Source: Sciurus carolinensis (taxonomy: Eukaryota > Chordata > Mammalia > Rodentia > Sciuridae). Taken from it: a stretch of 64,000 nucleotides of DNA. Below the pieces are notes generated by a model, which was given only the letters and a program-made list of their open reading frames with translations, searched no databases and was not told where the DNA came from. This document shows positions 10,579 to 21,890 of the stretch, piece by piece. A program made the position numbers and the translations under genes. The stretch lies in contig NC_062222.1 in the NCBI RefSeq assembly GCF_902686445.1, positions 136,717,035-136,781,034 of the forward strand, given 5' to 3'. Numbering within the stretch: the stretch's first letter is position 1; each line of letters opens with the position of its first letter.

Positions 10579-11759
10579 GTGAGACTGCGCTGTGGCTCGC
10601 GGCTCCTCCGGAACTTGGCGGAAAGTTTTCCCCTCAGACACTGCGCTCCTGCGCGCCGGGCGCGCGGGGCTCCCGGCCGAGAGGAGCCGACTCGGCGCGC
10701 AGGACCCCTCGAGAGCCCCCTTCGGCGGGGCGCCTCCTCTCCAGCCGCGGAGCCCGGGGCAGAGATCCTCCGCGCTGCGCGGGCCGGGACCTGGAGGCCA
10801 GTCGCGAGCACCCGCGCCCCGCTACCCGGTCGCGGAGATGGGGCCGTCTCCTGTAGGGAGGGCGGTCATAGCTGCGGGGGCGCGGCCACGATGGGGACGC
10901 TGGCCAGGAGCTGGAGGATTGGCCCTTGGGGACCTCAGAATGAGCCCAGGCTGTGGGCATTTCAGTGACCATTTCAGAGACCTGGTGACTAGGCTGCGTG
11001 AAAGCGTTTCTGTCTTAAAGTTGCATAGGGCACCGTTTTCTCCCACGTGAACTTGGAAGTTGCTTTGGAAGGTTCTGTATGCACCCATGCACTTTGCCGC
11101 TGCTAGAGACCCCAGGGAGTCACAATAGTGTCTTGGGGACTGAGCATTGTCCTTCCTGCCCTGTCCTGGTCCCCCACCCCGATCTGTAGAATGTTAGTAC
11201 ATAGTTGTCTTGGCCGTTTTATTACGGATGGGTTGCCTGCTGGGCACAGGAAGGTGCTTTGCAGGAACTGGACTGGTCCTTACAGCATAATTGGAACACT
11301 TCCTGCTGACCAGCTTATCAGGACAGAACCAACCCAAGTCTCAAGTTTGGATATGGCATCTCCCTCTACCTCTCTTAATTGCCTTCTTAGTTTTTATGTA
11401 TTCTAGACCCTTGAGATTGTGAACTCTACACTCTGACTGAGACCCAGCTCTAGGGAACCTGGCATGTACCTGTGTACTCAGGGTTATTGGTGGACACACC
11501 CTTTGGGAAAAATTAGGGAACTAAGGTTAAGAGTTAATTTGCTTGACTTGTCACTGCATTGTACAAGTGGGGAAGTTGAGGTGCAGAGCTCAGAGCCGTG
11601 CAGCAGGTGCAAGAAGAAATGTTAGCGACAGGAAGAAGCTGGAAGAAGCTGTACTGTGAGGCTTGTATGCACAGAGTGGCTGTTTCTGGGCTGCTTATGC
11701 AAATGTGTTGCTAAAATAGTGGGGCTGAGTTGGCTGGCCCTGTCTGGTGCCCAGTGAAG

Positions 11760-12000
11760 AATAACACCAGCCAATAGCTTCTAGGCTTAGCTCATGCCAG
11801 ACATAGTTCTCAAGGCTTTATGTGGGTTTCTTCCCCTAATGTTGCCCACTGCCTAATGAGGTAGGTCTGATATTGTTCCCACTTTACTACAAGGAAACTG
11901 AGACACAGGGAGGTTAAGAAACTAACCCAGGGTCACACAACTGGTAAGTGGAGGAGCTGGGAATTTGACCCCAGGCAGTCTACTTCTAGAGCCTGCATTA
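11760..12000 (+). repeat. MIR SINE
   Basis: This is a well preserved MIR core and 3' part: TAATGAGGTAGGTCTGATAT, GGAAACTGAGACACAGGGAG, GGGTCACACAACTGGTAAGT and GGGAATTTGACCCCAGGCAG in order. Confidence 0.85.
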
Positions 12001-12125
12001 TTTTTCCCCTGTTTATTTTTAAAACTTTTCTGTTTAAATCTAATATACAGAAAAGTATAAAACTTGTTTTCAGTTCGATTGTCACAAAGTTTAGAGCCTG
12101 TATTCTTAAGTACTCCACAGGTCAC

Positions 12126-12300
12126 GGACGTATGGGCTTTGGTGTTAGACTTGGTGTGAATCCAGTTTTCTTTGCTGTTATGACCCTGAATGAGATACCT
12201 AGCCTCTCTGAGTCTGGTTCTTTAGTTGTTCTTTGCAGGCTTATGTTTAGAACATGTGATAGCTCCTAGCATGTATAGTGCATGGTAATGCTCAGTTGAT
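12126..12300 (+). repeat. MIR SINE (5' and core part)
   Basis: The order of TTTGGTGTTAGACTTGGTGT, TGACCCTGAATGAGATACCT and AGCCTCTCTGAGTCTGGTTC matches the MIR family. Confidence 0.65.
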
Positions 12301-13519
12301 GATTTGTTAAGAATTAAAATAATAAGTTATATTGCTTTTAATAGGTGGTCTCAATATCTTCTTAGCCTGTTAGTTGCCTTCAAGTCACTTCACAGGTACT
12401 TATACTTATGACAGTTGGGTTTGGTCACTTACTAAATGTAGCTGAGACATTTAGAGAGGAGAGAGCAGTCCATATGTTCAGTGTCCTTAATTTAAAGTGT
12501 CCCATTTTTGACTTTTAAACATAACCACCTGAGACCAGTGTGTCTGTTTTGTAGGGCTGTGAAGGGACCTTTGGAGACTCTCAACAGTTTAACCCCTTTT
12601 TGGCCTGGTCTGTTGAATGTTCAGGGATGAAAACCTGTTTAAACAGCATCCTGGGGGGTGCCTGGAAGTTGCCATTCACCCTCCAAAGGAATATATGAGC
12701 TGCTAGCTAAAAAACTTTAGGATTATTTTTATCTTAAAGAATAACCCATTTAAAAAAACAAACAAACAAACCCAGTGTTTGTGTTTGCCTTTCCTTTGTG
12801 CAAAAGGCACACTGAACCATTCGTTCCCTTAGGCATCGTGTGTGGCAGTGGAGAGAGTGCACACTCGGTCAGCTTGGGCTAGCCCAGCATGTTCTCCGCA
12901 GTCTAAAGGCTGTGATGTGCTAGCAACACCCAAAGCTCTTTGGGTGGTGATGGAGGTCACCTAGATCATGGGTGTGAACCTTGAGCACAGGGCCCCAGGC
13001 GTCATGTGTTCCTGGAAGACAGAGGTAGTGTTAATTGCTAATGTAGAATTACTGAGTTCTAGGACCAGCTTGGCCCTTTCTGCCTCAGCCAGCACTTTGA
13101 TTCAAGAAGAGAGACTCACTGCTGGTTGGTGCATGTGAGCTCTGTACACACGTAGATTCACATGGAGGTACCACACAGACTGTGGTTCTCCTCATGTCAG
13201 AGGCTGACTGAGTTGACCATTTCTTCGGATTGGTCCTGTGCCTGGGCTTGAGCTGTAGGTCTGGTACAGCAGCCACTCTGGGAGGAAGCTGATAGTGCCA
13301 CCAGATCCTTCCCCAGGAAACACAGAGGACCCCCAGAGGCACATGTTGGGGACAGAAGACCCGGAGGGGCCTGCCCATGAGACCTAGGGTAGGTCACGCA
13401 TCTGGCTCAGCTGGGTGGTGTTCTCTGTGTGAAATGAAGTCTACTGTCTCCCATGTGGCTGTAGTAAGCTCTGGAGGAAGTTCCTGCTGTCTACACATGG
13501 CCTTTGTAAGCAGCAGAGC

Positions 13520-13650
13520 TTCCAGGGAGCCAGGGAGTTACAGAACTGAGTCCAGCGTGGACTTTGGCAAGCCACATGCCTCAGTTTCCTTCTCTGTGCA
13601 GTGGGGAATATTACTTAACTCATAGGGTTGAGCCAGGATGGTATAGTCAG
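13520..13650 (+). repeat. MIR fragment
   Basis: Carries a degraded MIR core (GACTTTGGCAAGCCACATGC, CTCAGTTTCCTTCTCTGTGC). Confidence 0.55.
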
Positions 13651-14894
13651 AGTTGAGGATGGTGCCCAGGACTCATCAAATTGTAATTTCATGGTGATAT
13701 TTGAGTGTAGTGTCTGATGTACCGTCCTGGTCCTGCTTTCCTGCAGCCTTGGCTCTGTGAATTGTGTGCCCTTTGGCCATGACTGAGTAGAGATGGTCTA
13801 TGCATGCTTGACCCTTAAGAATGAGGATCTGGAAATCCAACATGGCTGGGTTGGGGGAGTCTTGGCAGCCAGGGTGAGTCCACCGTCATTTGAGGGTAAA
13901 AAAGAGCAGTGCAACCCCTAGCTGCTGGGGCACAAGCAGGATGCTCCTCTCAGGAGCATCCAGAGAGGAGCCCAGAACAGGAAGGGCTGCTCAGGACATG
14001 TGTCCTGGGCAAGGTGCTGGAATATGTCAGCACATGTGGCAACAGACTTCTCCCTGAAGCTGCCCATGAGTACATGTTTTCCTCTTTGGGGACATACTGA
14101 ATCATTGGGTTTGGGCTTCATAAATGTTTTTTTTATTTATGAAGACTTTGATCTATACCTAGTCTCACTGCTTTTTAAGGAGGAGAAAATCAGACCATTG
14201 CTTCTAGATGGTATTGCTTCCCACAGCCCTGTCCAGAGTCACCAGCAGAGTCACTGTCCCCTTCCTGACTTGTTTTAAACTGAAGACACCTCCTCGGTGA
14301 GGGTTGTTCTAGTCCCTTAGGCAGTTTTTTCCTTTTTGCCTCTTGCAGAGCTCAGTGTTGGGGCAGGCAGATCAAATTCAGATGGCCTTGCTGAGTGGAA
14401 TAACACAGGCTTCCTCTTATCCGTGCTTCACATCTTGCATGTGTTTCTCTTGTCCGGAAAGTGACTAATCATTGTTAGTCCTGTGTTAAATGCCTCCCTG
14501 GAAGCGGCTACTCCTTACCCCCTGAGCTGACTGAGCTCATGAGGCTGCTTAGGCCACTGTATGTGCTGCTGGGAAATTAGGGATTTGGACTTGGGAAGAC
14601 AAATGTGATAGGAGGAACTTTGTTTCACCCTCCTGACCATCCACTATGGACAGTGGTGCCTCACTGTCAGGTCTGGTACCCAACATGACATACAGATGGA
14701 TGGCCATGGCTCAGCTGCATGTGTCTGTTGTCTGTGCACGTTGCCAAGAACCCCCTGGCAAGGATTTTCTTTTTCCTGTTGCTGCTTCTTGTGCTCACCT
14801 TGTTCTTGGAACATAACCCAACTTTCTAAGAGTTTGCTTGATTGGGACTGTCCCTGAAACATGCCCACTGAAGAATTTAGTTGTTAGTAATATT

Positions 14895-15310
14895 TAATTC
14901 ATCAAGTCATTTTTTGAATCCTTAATCTATGCTAAGTTTTTACCATGCAGTGGTATCCAGAAATGAGAAGGACTGTGCCTGCCTGAAGCTTGGAATTCAG
15001 TGGAAAGACATGAAAATGGCATAAAATCTAGTTGTTTTAGGTAGGGTGCAGCCAAAAGGAGCCAGGAGTATGGAGATCCTTTAGCTCCTGGGAGAGTTGG
15101 GGAGGGCTTTGCAGAGGAGGTGTCCTTTACAGGCATTGAGAGTGGCTCTTTGTGCCACACGTTGCTGGAGCCCGAGAACCCGGGTGGCCTGGGTAGGGAG
15201 AGTGCACTTGGGAGTGGCCCCCAGGGTTGGATGTTGGGGACGAGGATGCTGGTGCACAGGAGGGAGGCAGGCAGAGCTAGTGGGAAGGCTTGTTGCTTGC
15301 TCAACTCAGG
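14895..15310 (+). repeat. L2 fragment
   Basis: TTGAATCCTTAATCTATGCT, CAGAAATGAGAAGGACTGTG and GGAGGGCTTTGCAGAGGAGG follow the order of the L2 3' region. The element is heavily mutated. Confidence 0.55.
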
Positions 15311-16422
15311 GAACTCAGGCTGAGTGTTTAGAAAGCATGTGACTTGGAGGCAGGCCGCCTGCCTCTGGCCACTTTCCAAAGTCCACCCTGCAGCCTTGTC
15401 TCAGGCATGCACCTTGTTTGTACAACCTCCCCCTTGTGTGGCACCAGCAATAGGCAGGTGTCCTGGAGTACAGCTTCTGGTTTTATGGCACCAGGCAAAA
15501 AGGATTGAGACCAGGTGGCCTTTGTCTTGCAGTGTGTTGTAAGAGGAGATACCTTTTTCCTTTTAGGTTGATTTCCCTGAAGACTGACACCCTGGTCCGG
15601 AGGTTTAAAGAACTTAACCCAGACTTGGGACCAGTAGAGGCCTCAAAGGGCTGCGTGCAGACTTCTCCCTAGAAGTAAGACGCTGGGGCTGCTGTCCCCA
15701 GCCCCCATGGTAGAGGAGAAGGGAATAGGGTAGAGGTCACACCAGTTGACTCTGGGCTCTCAGCCCCTCTTCCTTCTTCCCTGTACTTTCCTCTTGGTGA
15801 GGTTCTGAGAAGGGGTCCTTGAAGTGCAGTGAATTAAATGCTGTTGTTTTACTTAACCAGTTTCCAGTTCTGGCTGCCTTGTTTGCCCAGGCAGTGATTT
15901 TCCTGGGAAAGAGAGTTGCTACACGTTCCTATCCTCTCTAGCATCAGGGCAAAACTCACATCTCTTCTGTAACAGTTTAGATCCATCTTTTGCAGGTGCT
16001 ACAGCTCTTTCTGTGGCTCGATGGTCAAGGGAATGGCACATTTCTGGGCACCTACTGTGTGTTGCTGCTGGCTGACTGGGCTCTCACTAGACCTTATTTC
16101 TTTCAACTTAGACCAGCCTGTGAACAGTGTGCTGCTGCCCATTGTTCTGCGGGGGAGGAGGGAAGGCAAGATGCAGAAAGGGGCAGTACCCGTGAGCCCC
16201 ACTTCCTAAGTTGCAGAGCCAGAACTGCAGCGGGGCCTGTTGGAGGTGCTCAGCCCTGTGCAGTGTCAGGATTTCTTCTTCTGTTTATGGCTCTCTGCCA
16301 ATTTGATTTGTTGGAGTGTTGATGGTATTTTGATAATTTTAATTACCTTTGACCTTGTCAAAGATTAGCTCTTAACTGTGTGATTTTTTTTTTTCCTGTA
16401 TTTTTCTTTTAGTTAGGAAAAT

Positions 16423-16607
16423 GTAGCCAGGTGTGGTGGTGTAAGTCTGTAAATCCAGCGACTTGGGAGGCTGAGGCATTAGGATCGCAAGTTCCAGGCC
16501 AGTCTCAGACCCTTAATGAGGCCCAAAGCAACTTTAGATTCTGTCTTAAAATAGAAGATAATAGATGTAATTCAGTGGTTAAGTGTCCCTGTACCAAAAA
16601 AAAAAAA
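16423..16607 (+). mobile_element. B1-ID composite SINE
   Basis: GCCAGGTGTGGTGGTGTAAG and TTGGGAGGCTGAGGC are followed by an ID half (TGTAATTCAGTGGTTAAGTG) and poly(A). Confidence 0.85.
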
Positions 16608-17470
16608 AGTACAACTTTCAAATGTATGTATGTTTGAATCTACCTGTATCTTCTTTTTGTGAATCCTGTTGTTCATACCATGACAACTTGAGGGCATTTC
16701 CCAGATCAGGGAACACAGAGATAATGCGCTGTGGCGTTGCCTTAGGGGAACACAGGGCTACAGACTTAGGGTAGAAGTTCAGAGTGCTGTCAGCATTGCA
16801 CAGACTTGCACTGTTTCACGCCTGGTGAAATGATTCCCAGATCCTTTTGGAGGGTTTAAGGAATATTTTATTTTTTGCAGAGCTTATTAATTTCACTTTT
16901 GTGTCCATCTCTAATGTTGTCTGTATGTTTATTCTGGTGTAGTATAATATGGTGTTACCTTCTAAGAAAAATTGGTAATTAATTAGTACAACACTGGGAT
17001 TAAATAATCCTTCCTACTCACTAGGTCACATTTCAAGTTTTTATGTGGTTCAGTCTATTTCTGAATTCTGCCTTTTGATTCATTCCTTCACTTTTCTATT
17101 TTTGCTCCTGTGCTGTGCTGTCTGAGCAGCTCCTTCAGTTTCTGGGAGGGAGAAGGGAGGGCGGATACTCCCCTCCCCCTTTTCTGCCTGTAATGAATTT
17201 GCTTCTGTCTTGGTACTGACTTCCTGAACTTTCAGGAGCCAAGATAACAACCCTGGGGCTGGCTGCCACTGTTCCTTCTCCATTGCAGAGCCTTCAGCCT
17301 CACCCGGATGATAGCAAAGTGCTTCTGGGCCATGTGCCCGCTCAGTCCTTTCTTCCAAGGCCTCTGATGGAGCTGGGACCAGAATCCAGGAATGTCTTGA
17401 GTGCAAAGTTCCATTCTTTATTCTGTTCTACTCTGGGGTGTGGATTCAGTGTACCATCTGAATTCTTAGT

Positions 17471-17692
17471 TGTTTTTTTTTTTTTTTTTTTTTTTGTACT
17501 GGAGATTTAACCCAGGAATGCTTAACCACCGAGCCACATCCACAGCCCTTTTTGTTTTTTATTTTTGAGACAGGGTCTCACTAAGTTGCTTCAGTCTCAC
17601 TAAGTTGTTGAGGCTGGTCTTGAACTTGTGATCTTCCTTTCCCAGCCTCCCAAGCCACTGGAATTACAGGCATATGCCTCCCTCCACCCCCT
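17471..17692 (-). mobile_element. B1-ID composite SINE
   Basis: Poly(T), then the ID-half complement (TTTAACCCAGGAATGCTTAA), then the B1-half complement (GAGACAGGGTCTCACTAAGT ... GGAATTACAGGCATA). Confidence 0.9.
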
Positions 17693-18250
17693 GCACTGAC
17701 TGAATTCTTAGTTTTGCATTTTCTAGGCAAACAAAAGGTAACCTGACACAGGCTAGGGTTGGCAGTCTGCTGTGGGCTGTGTTCTCCAGGCTGGTCTGTT
17801 TCATGTTTTGACCGCCCCTCACTTTAGGCCAGAGCATTGTGTGGCACCAGTGCTTTTGACTCTTGTTCTAGTTTTGGTTTAGCTAAGCTAGCCTTCTGAC
17901 TTGGGTTTTATAACCTTACACTAGCTGTTCTAAACTAGGCAAGACCCACTTTGGGACCCACAGATTGCAGCTCTACCTCTAGGTAGCAGTAGGATCCGTT
18001 GCCCATTTCTTAGCTCTTGATGCCTGGTTTCCACTGTGGAAAAGGGATGGCATGCCCTGCCTATGAGGTGAGTAAGTGTGGCTGTACTTATGGAGAAGAA
18101 TGGCCAGCTCAGATGTGGTTGTGCAGTCCCATTGCAGATGGTCTGTGTAATTCTTTTTGCTCTTTTTCTGTCCTAATGAAGATATCTTAATTTTTATGCT
18201 GCCTTGGAATGAGTAGAACCCTGCCTTATGTGTGGGTTGTAAATTCATAT

Positions 18251-18470
18251 ATGTTTATTTACTTATTTATTTTTGGTTTTTTGGTACCAGGAATTGAACC
18301 CTGGGACGCTTAACCACTGAGACACATCCCCAGACCTTTTTTTAAAATATTTTATTTAGAGACAGGTCTTGCTGAGTTGCTTAGCACCTTGCTAAATTGC
18401 TGAGGCTGGCTTTGAACTCACGATCCTCCTGCCTTAACCTCCCAAGCCACTGGGATTCCAGCCTGGCTTT
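18251..18470 (-). mobile_element. B1-ID composite SINE
   Basis: T-rich start, GGTACCAGGAATTGAACCCT, ACATCCCCAGACC, GAGACAGGTCTTGCTGAGTT and CCTCCCAAGCCACTGGGATT appear in the order of a reverse-oriented composite. Confidence 0.9.
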
Positions 18471-18544
18471 TTAAACATTTTTTTATTTGTTCTAGTTTCA
18501 TATATGTTTGACAGCAGTATCCTATTTATCATTTGTCCCCCCTG

Positions 18545-19242
18545 TGTTAGCTTTGTGTCACTGTGACAAAATACCTGAGATCAACAACTTATGAGGAAGA
18601 AAGGTTTATTTTGGCTGATGGTTTCATGTTTTAGTTCATGTTCACTTGGCCCTAATGCTTTGGGCCTGGGGCCACATGGTGCATTGTAGTAGGAGCACAT
18701 GGTGGAGGAGACTTCTTCCCCTCATGGCTGCTAGGAAGTAAGAAGAGCAACAGGAAGGGTCCTGATATCACCTTCAAGGCACATTCCCAGTGATCCAGAT
18801 TCCTCCCACTGAGCCTTGTTAGAAATAACCAGGCTACCAAAGGGAATCAAACATGTTCTGAGAAGTGGGTTGGCAAGGCAAACTTTACCTCTGCCAGAAG
18901 GGTGTGCTACCAGACCTGGCTAGCAATCGTGCTGTATCTATCCCTAATGCAGTGCTGCCCCTTGCTCTGATAGGAGGAGCTCAGGGCTACAGTCTACAGA
19001 ATTGGCTAATTTTAAAATTGGGGCAGGCAGAGGGAAGGACTATAGTTAAAATGGCTACGATTAGATCTTACATCTCAATTCAGGATAAATACTATGTTCT
19101 GAAAATGGACCACTGGACTTTCTATTTCTCATAGCCCTACCTCTGAAAGGTTCCACCACTTCCCAAAAGTGCCATAGGTTAGGGACCAAACTTTCAACAC
19201 GTGGACCTTTGGGGACATTCAAATCCAAATTATAGTATGCCC
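18545..19242 (-). mobile_element. MaLR-type LTR, interrupted
   Basis: On the - strand it starts CTATAATTTGGATTTGAATG and ends TTTTGTCACAGTGACACAAA followed by GCTAACACAG, as in rodent MaLR (ORR1/MT-like) LTRs. It includes AATAAACCTTTCTTCC as poly(A) region. The LTR is split by about 317 bases of foreign sequence between 18816 and 19132. Confidence 0.75.
18816..19132. other. 317-bp insertion of unknown origin within the MaLR LTR
   Basis: The LTR text breaks after CTCCCACTGAGCC and resumes at CCTACCTCTGAAAGG, with AGCC at both junctions (18812-18815 and 19133-19136). The inserted DNA has no poly(A) tail, no clear terminal repeats and no family I recognise. A + strand frame of 89 codons (18865-19134) crosses its end and is probably chance. 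Confidence 0.5.
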
Positions 19243-19584
19243 CCCCAATAAGAAAACTTCCTCTCTGCCTAGCACAGTCCTCAGGTTCCCCCCAGTGCTG
19301 TCTTGAGTGTCAGAGGTGTGTCTGAGGGGCGGGGTGAGAATGATGAAGATGGTGATTTTTGCTCTTTGTTTAGGTTATTTTCCTGCTATTTTATGTCATG
19401 ATTGTGCATGTTAAAATTCTTGCTCTGGTTCTGAATCAAAACTCTGGTATGTGGGACTTTGCATGGCATCCTCCTCTAGAAGGGATGTCATAGCATTGAA
19501 CTGTGTCTGAGGAATGGCATCTTTGGGTCTTATATTCACCTTCATTTCCATGTCTTTGTTTTTCTAGTTTATCTTTGGACCAAG

Positions 19585-20306
19585 ATGACTGATGGAAACC
19601 TTTCTACTTCCACAAATAGCATAGCCTTGATGGACGTTCTGGATGGTCATCAAGGAAAGCCCCTTCAGAACCTGCAACAAGTGAATGCCAAAGGGTCCAG
19701 ATCCCTCTCAGCACCTGAGCATGGGCCCAAGCTGAAACTTGTTGCTTCGGAAGACCGGCACAGCCTTCAGTCTGTGGACTCTGGCATTCCTACCTTAGAG
19801 GTTGGCAACCCAGAACCTGTCCCCTGCAGTGTGACCCATGTGAAGAGGAAGCAGTCGGAGTCAGAGCTTGTCCCTGAGCGGGCCTTCCAGAGTGCATGCC
19901 CACTGCCATCCTGCACGCCTCTGACTCCCACCAGTACGGAGCGGGAGCAGACCGTGCGGAAGTCCTCCACGTTTCCCAGGACAGGCTATGACTCAGTGAA
20001 GCTTTACAGCCCCACCTCCAAAACCCTGAATCGTAGTGATGATGTCTCCGTCTGCAGTGTGTCTAGTCTTGGCACAGAGCTGTCCACCACGCTGTCTGTC
20101 AGCAATGAGGACATCTTGGACCTCATGGTCACGAGCAGCTCCAGTGCCATTGTGACCCTGGAGAATGACGATGACCCACAGTTTACTGATGTCACCCTGA
20201 GCTCCATCAAGGAAAGCAGCGATCTACACCAGCAGGGCTGGGCTGATGGAACTGAGGAGGGGAGTAAACTGAGGATACTGGCACCACTTAGTAGCTTCTT
20301 TACAAG
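19585..20306 (+). CDS. TBC1D14: TBC1D14 coding exon 2 (start codon, residues 1-240 plus part of 241)
   Basis: I recognise the translation as the N-terminus of TBC1D14, a TBC-domain protein known to bind RAB11 on recycling endosomes, to engage the TRAPPIII complex and to restrain starvation-induced autophagy when overproduced. The exon begins at 19568 after a pyrimidine-rich stretch and AG at 19566-19567. The first ATG of the frame is at 19585, with A at -3 and residues MTDGNLSTSTN. Coding continues to AAG-like bases at 20305-20306, followed by the donor GTAATG. The last codon (241, Arg) is split after two bases. This region is predicted to be disordered: a basic patch VKRKQSESE (86-94), RKSSTFPRTGYDS (125-137), which looks like a kinase or 14-3-3 type site, and a Ser/Thr/Asp-rich block (151-208) typical of TBC1D14. 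There is no catalytic domain here. The TBC domain is encoded downstream, outside the window. No frameshift or stop is seen. The identification is strong; the disorder and phospho-site roles are inferred. Confidence 0.96.
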
Positions 20307-20964
20307 GTAATGCTGTCTGTGTTGCTGTAGAGGAGCTGGACTGCAGACCAGTCGCCTTGTGCTGGTGTAACCTGTGCCGTGTGTCCTACTTGAGCAGGCG
20401 CCGTGTCCTACAGACAGCCATGCCTTGCCCAACAGCTGGGGTCCTGTGGAGTCGTGTGGGTCAGGTCTACGGGCGACTCTACCTTTTGTTCCTCCTGTGT
20501 CCTTGGCTTTACTCGCGGTTGCTGTCACTTTTTGGCCTCTGGCCTTTTGTGGCTCTGGGTAGCTCATAGGTGGTCATTGTCACCAAATCAGCAGCCATGG
20601 TTTGACAGCTTTATGCTCTGATGGGGCCCTTAATGAGTTGTTTCTTGGGTCACCTGGTGGGTGCAGATGATGGTGGCTTCAGTGGTTATAACTCACATTC
20701 CTAACACTTGCCCTGGAGAGACCAGGCTGGCCTGTCTGGGGGTCCCACTTGTGGTCCTGCCACTGGTGCTTGTGCCCATGCTTGGTCCTGCTGTCACTGC
20801 ACTGCAGCCATGTGTATTCCTTTCCCCATTGGATCTGGCCTGTACACCCTCCTCATGGCACCCTGTCCCCAGTTACCATACAGGCCTGCTGGTGTGCCCA
20901 TTGTCCCCAAAGCTCTGTGAGTCAGCTGCTTCAGCTGCTGCCTCTTGCTTGTGCTCTCATGCTT

Positions 20965-21045
20965 TTGTTCAGTAAGTGTCTGTGTTCGAGGCCCTGTTCT
21001 AGGTGGGTCGTGTCGGGTAATGTGGTGATAGAAATGACCTCAGGT
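20965..21045 (+). repeat. L2-like fragment
   Basis: GTTCGAGGCCCTGTTCTAGG and GGTAATGTGGTGATAGAAAT resemble the L2 3' region. Confidence 0.45.
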
Positions 21046-21759
21046 TATGATGGAGGGTGAGCTTGCAGCCTGGGGGTGGGAGAGTGGACACATCAGTCAA
21101 TCACATCAGCTAGTCTGAACTCCCAGACTGCAGTGCTGTGCGGAAGGGCATGGAGCCTTGGAGAATGTGCAGGACTGCCATCAGCTTCACAGGTGCCCTA
21201 CGGGACCTCTGGGCCCAGGGCTTTACAGATGGGAGCACTTGTGGCCACCTTGGCTGTGCACATGCCCCTGGCAAAGCCCATGTTGGAGCTTTGCTGACTG
21301 GAGTTAGCTGGAGGCGTCTCACCGGGCATACACAGTCCTTATCGCTGCCTCAGTTGTTTCATTAAGCTCCATGCTGGTCATCGCATGAGTCTGAGACCAG
21401 CCCTAGTGAAACAATCTCCATTTGGCCTGTGATTTTAGCCATCTTTTTTTCTCTGACGTGCTGACAGGTATCCTGCCGCACCGGTAGAGTCTCTGGTCTC
21501 AGAACTTGGTTACTCAGTGGGTGGGGGTCCTTGAACTCTGGGGGAACTCAGCATCCCTTCTGAGGCAGGTGCCATGCTGTGGTGTGATTCTCATTGGTGG
21601 GCTGTTTTCTGCCTTCCCCATTTATGAATACCATAGGTGTCTGTTAAGTGTGGGTCTTGGGGAAGGGCCTGGAAGACAGGCCTCCAAGTTCCGGGGTCCT
21701 TAGTCTATCTAGGAACAATTGCTTGAAGTGGGGCGGCTAGGAGAAGAGCATGTGGAAAG

Positions 21760-21890
21760 AGCTGGACTTCAGAATTCAGCAGGCTGAATCCACAACATAG
21801 CTGTGTGACCTGGAACAAGTTACTTCACCTGTCTGAGTCAGTTGTCTTATCCCTAACAGTGTTATGAAGAGCCTAGCACAGAGTGCCTGT
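21760..21890 (+). repeat. MIR fragment
   Basis: AGCTGTGTGACCTGGAACAA, GTTACTTCACCTGTCTGAGT and GAGCCTAGCACAGAGTGCCT follow the MIR order. Confidence 0.7.

Larger units (their letters stand above)
9700..10900 (+). promoter_or_regulatory. TBC1D14: CpG island, probable TBC1D14 promoter and 5' UTR region
   Basis: Base composition changes sharply here to very GC-rich sequence dense in CpG. The rest of the window is CpG-poor. There is no TATA box near the putative start. GC boxes and CACCC-type sites are abundant, notably around 10174-10236. A YY1-like element lies at 9924-9936 and good splice donors lie at 9951/9952 and 10578/10579. It lies about 9 kb before the first TBC1D14 coding exon on the same strand, with no other gene between, so I take it as that gene's promoter. 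Long open frames on both strands inside the island are a by-product of GC richness. The exact transcription start cannot be fixed from sequence alone. Confidence 0.8.
10579..19567 (+). other. TBC1D14: TBC1D14 intron 1 (from 9952 if the first donor is used)
   Basis: The intron runs from the CpG island to the acceptor TTTTTCTAG just before 19568. Apart from the repeats listed separately, I see no exon, no second CpG island and no conserved open frame. Segments with neither gene nor recognised repeat include 10900-11750, 12300-13520, 13650-14890, 15310-16420, 16620-17470, 17700-18250 and 19240-19560. Confidence 0.75.

Noticed and set aside
10104..10811. A 235-codon open frame on the - strand in the CpG island, with others of 137-204 codons on the + strand
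   Set aside because: Very GC-rich DNA lacks stop codons by chance. The proteins are Ala/Arg/Pro/Gly-rich with no domain, and several frames on both strands are open at once.
20004..20567. A 187-codon - strand frame across TBC1D14 exon 2
   Set aside because: It is the shadow of the real coding strand and continues into the intron without any family match.
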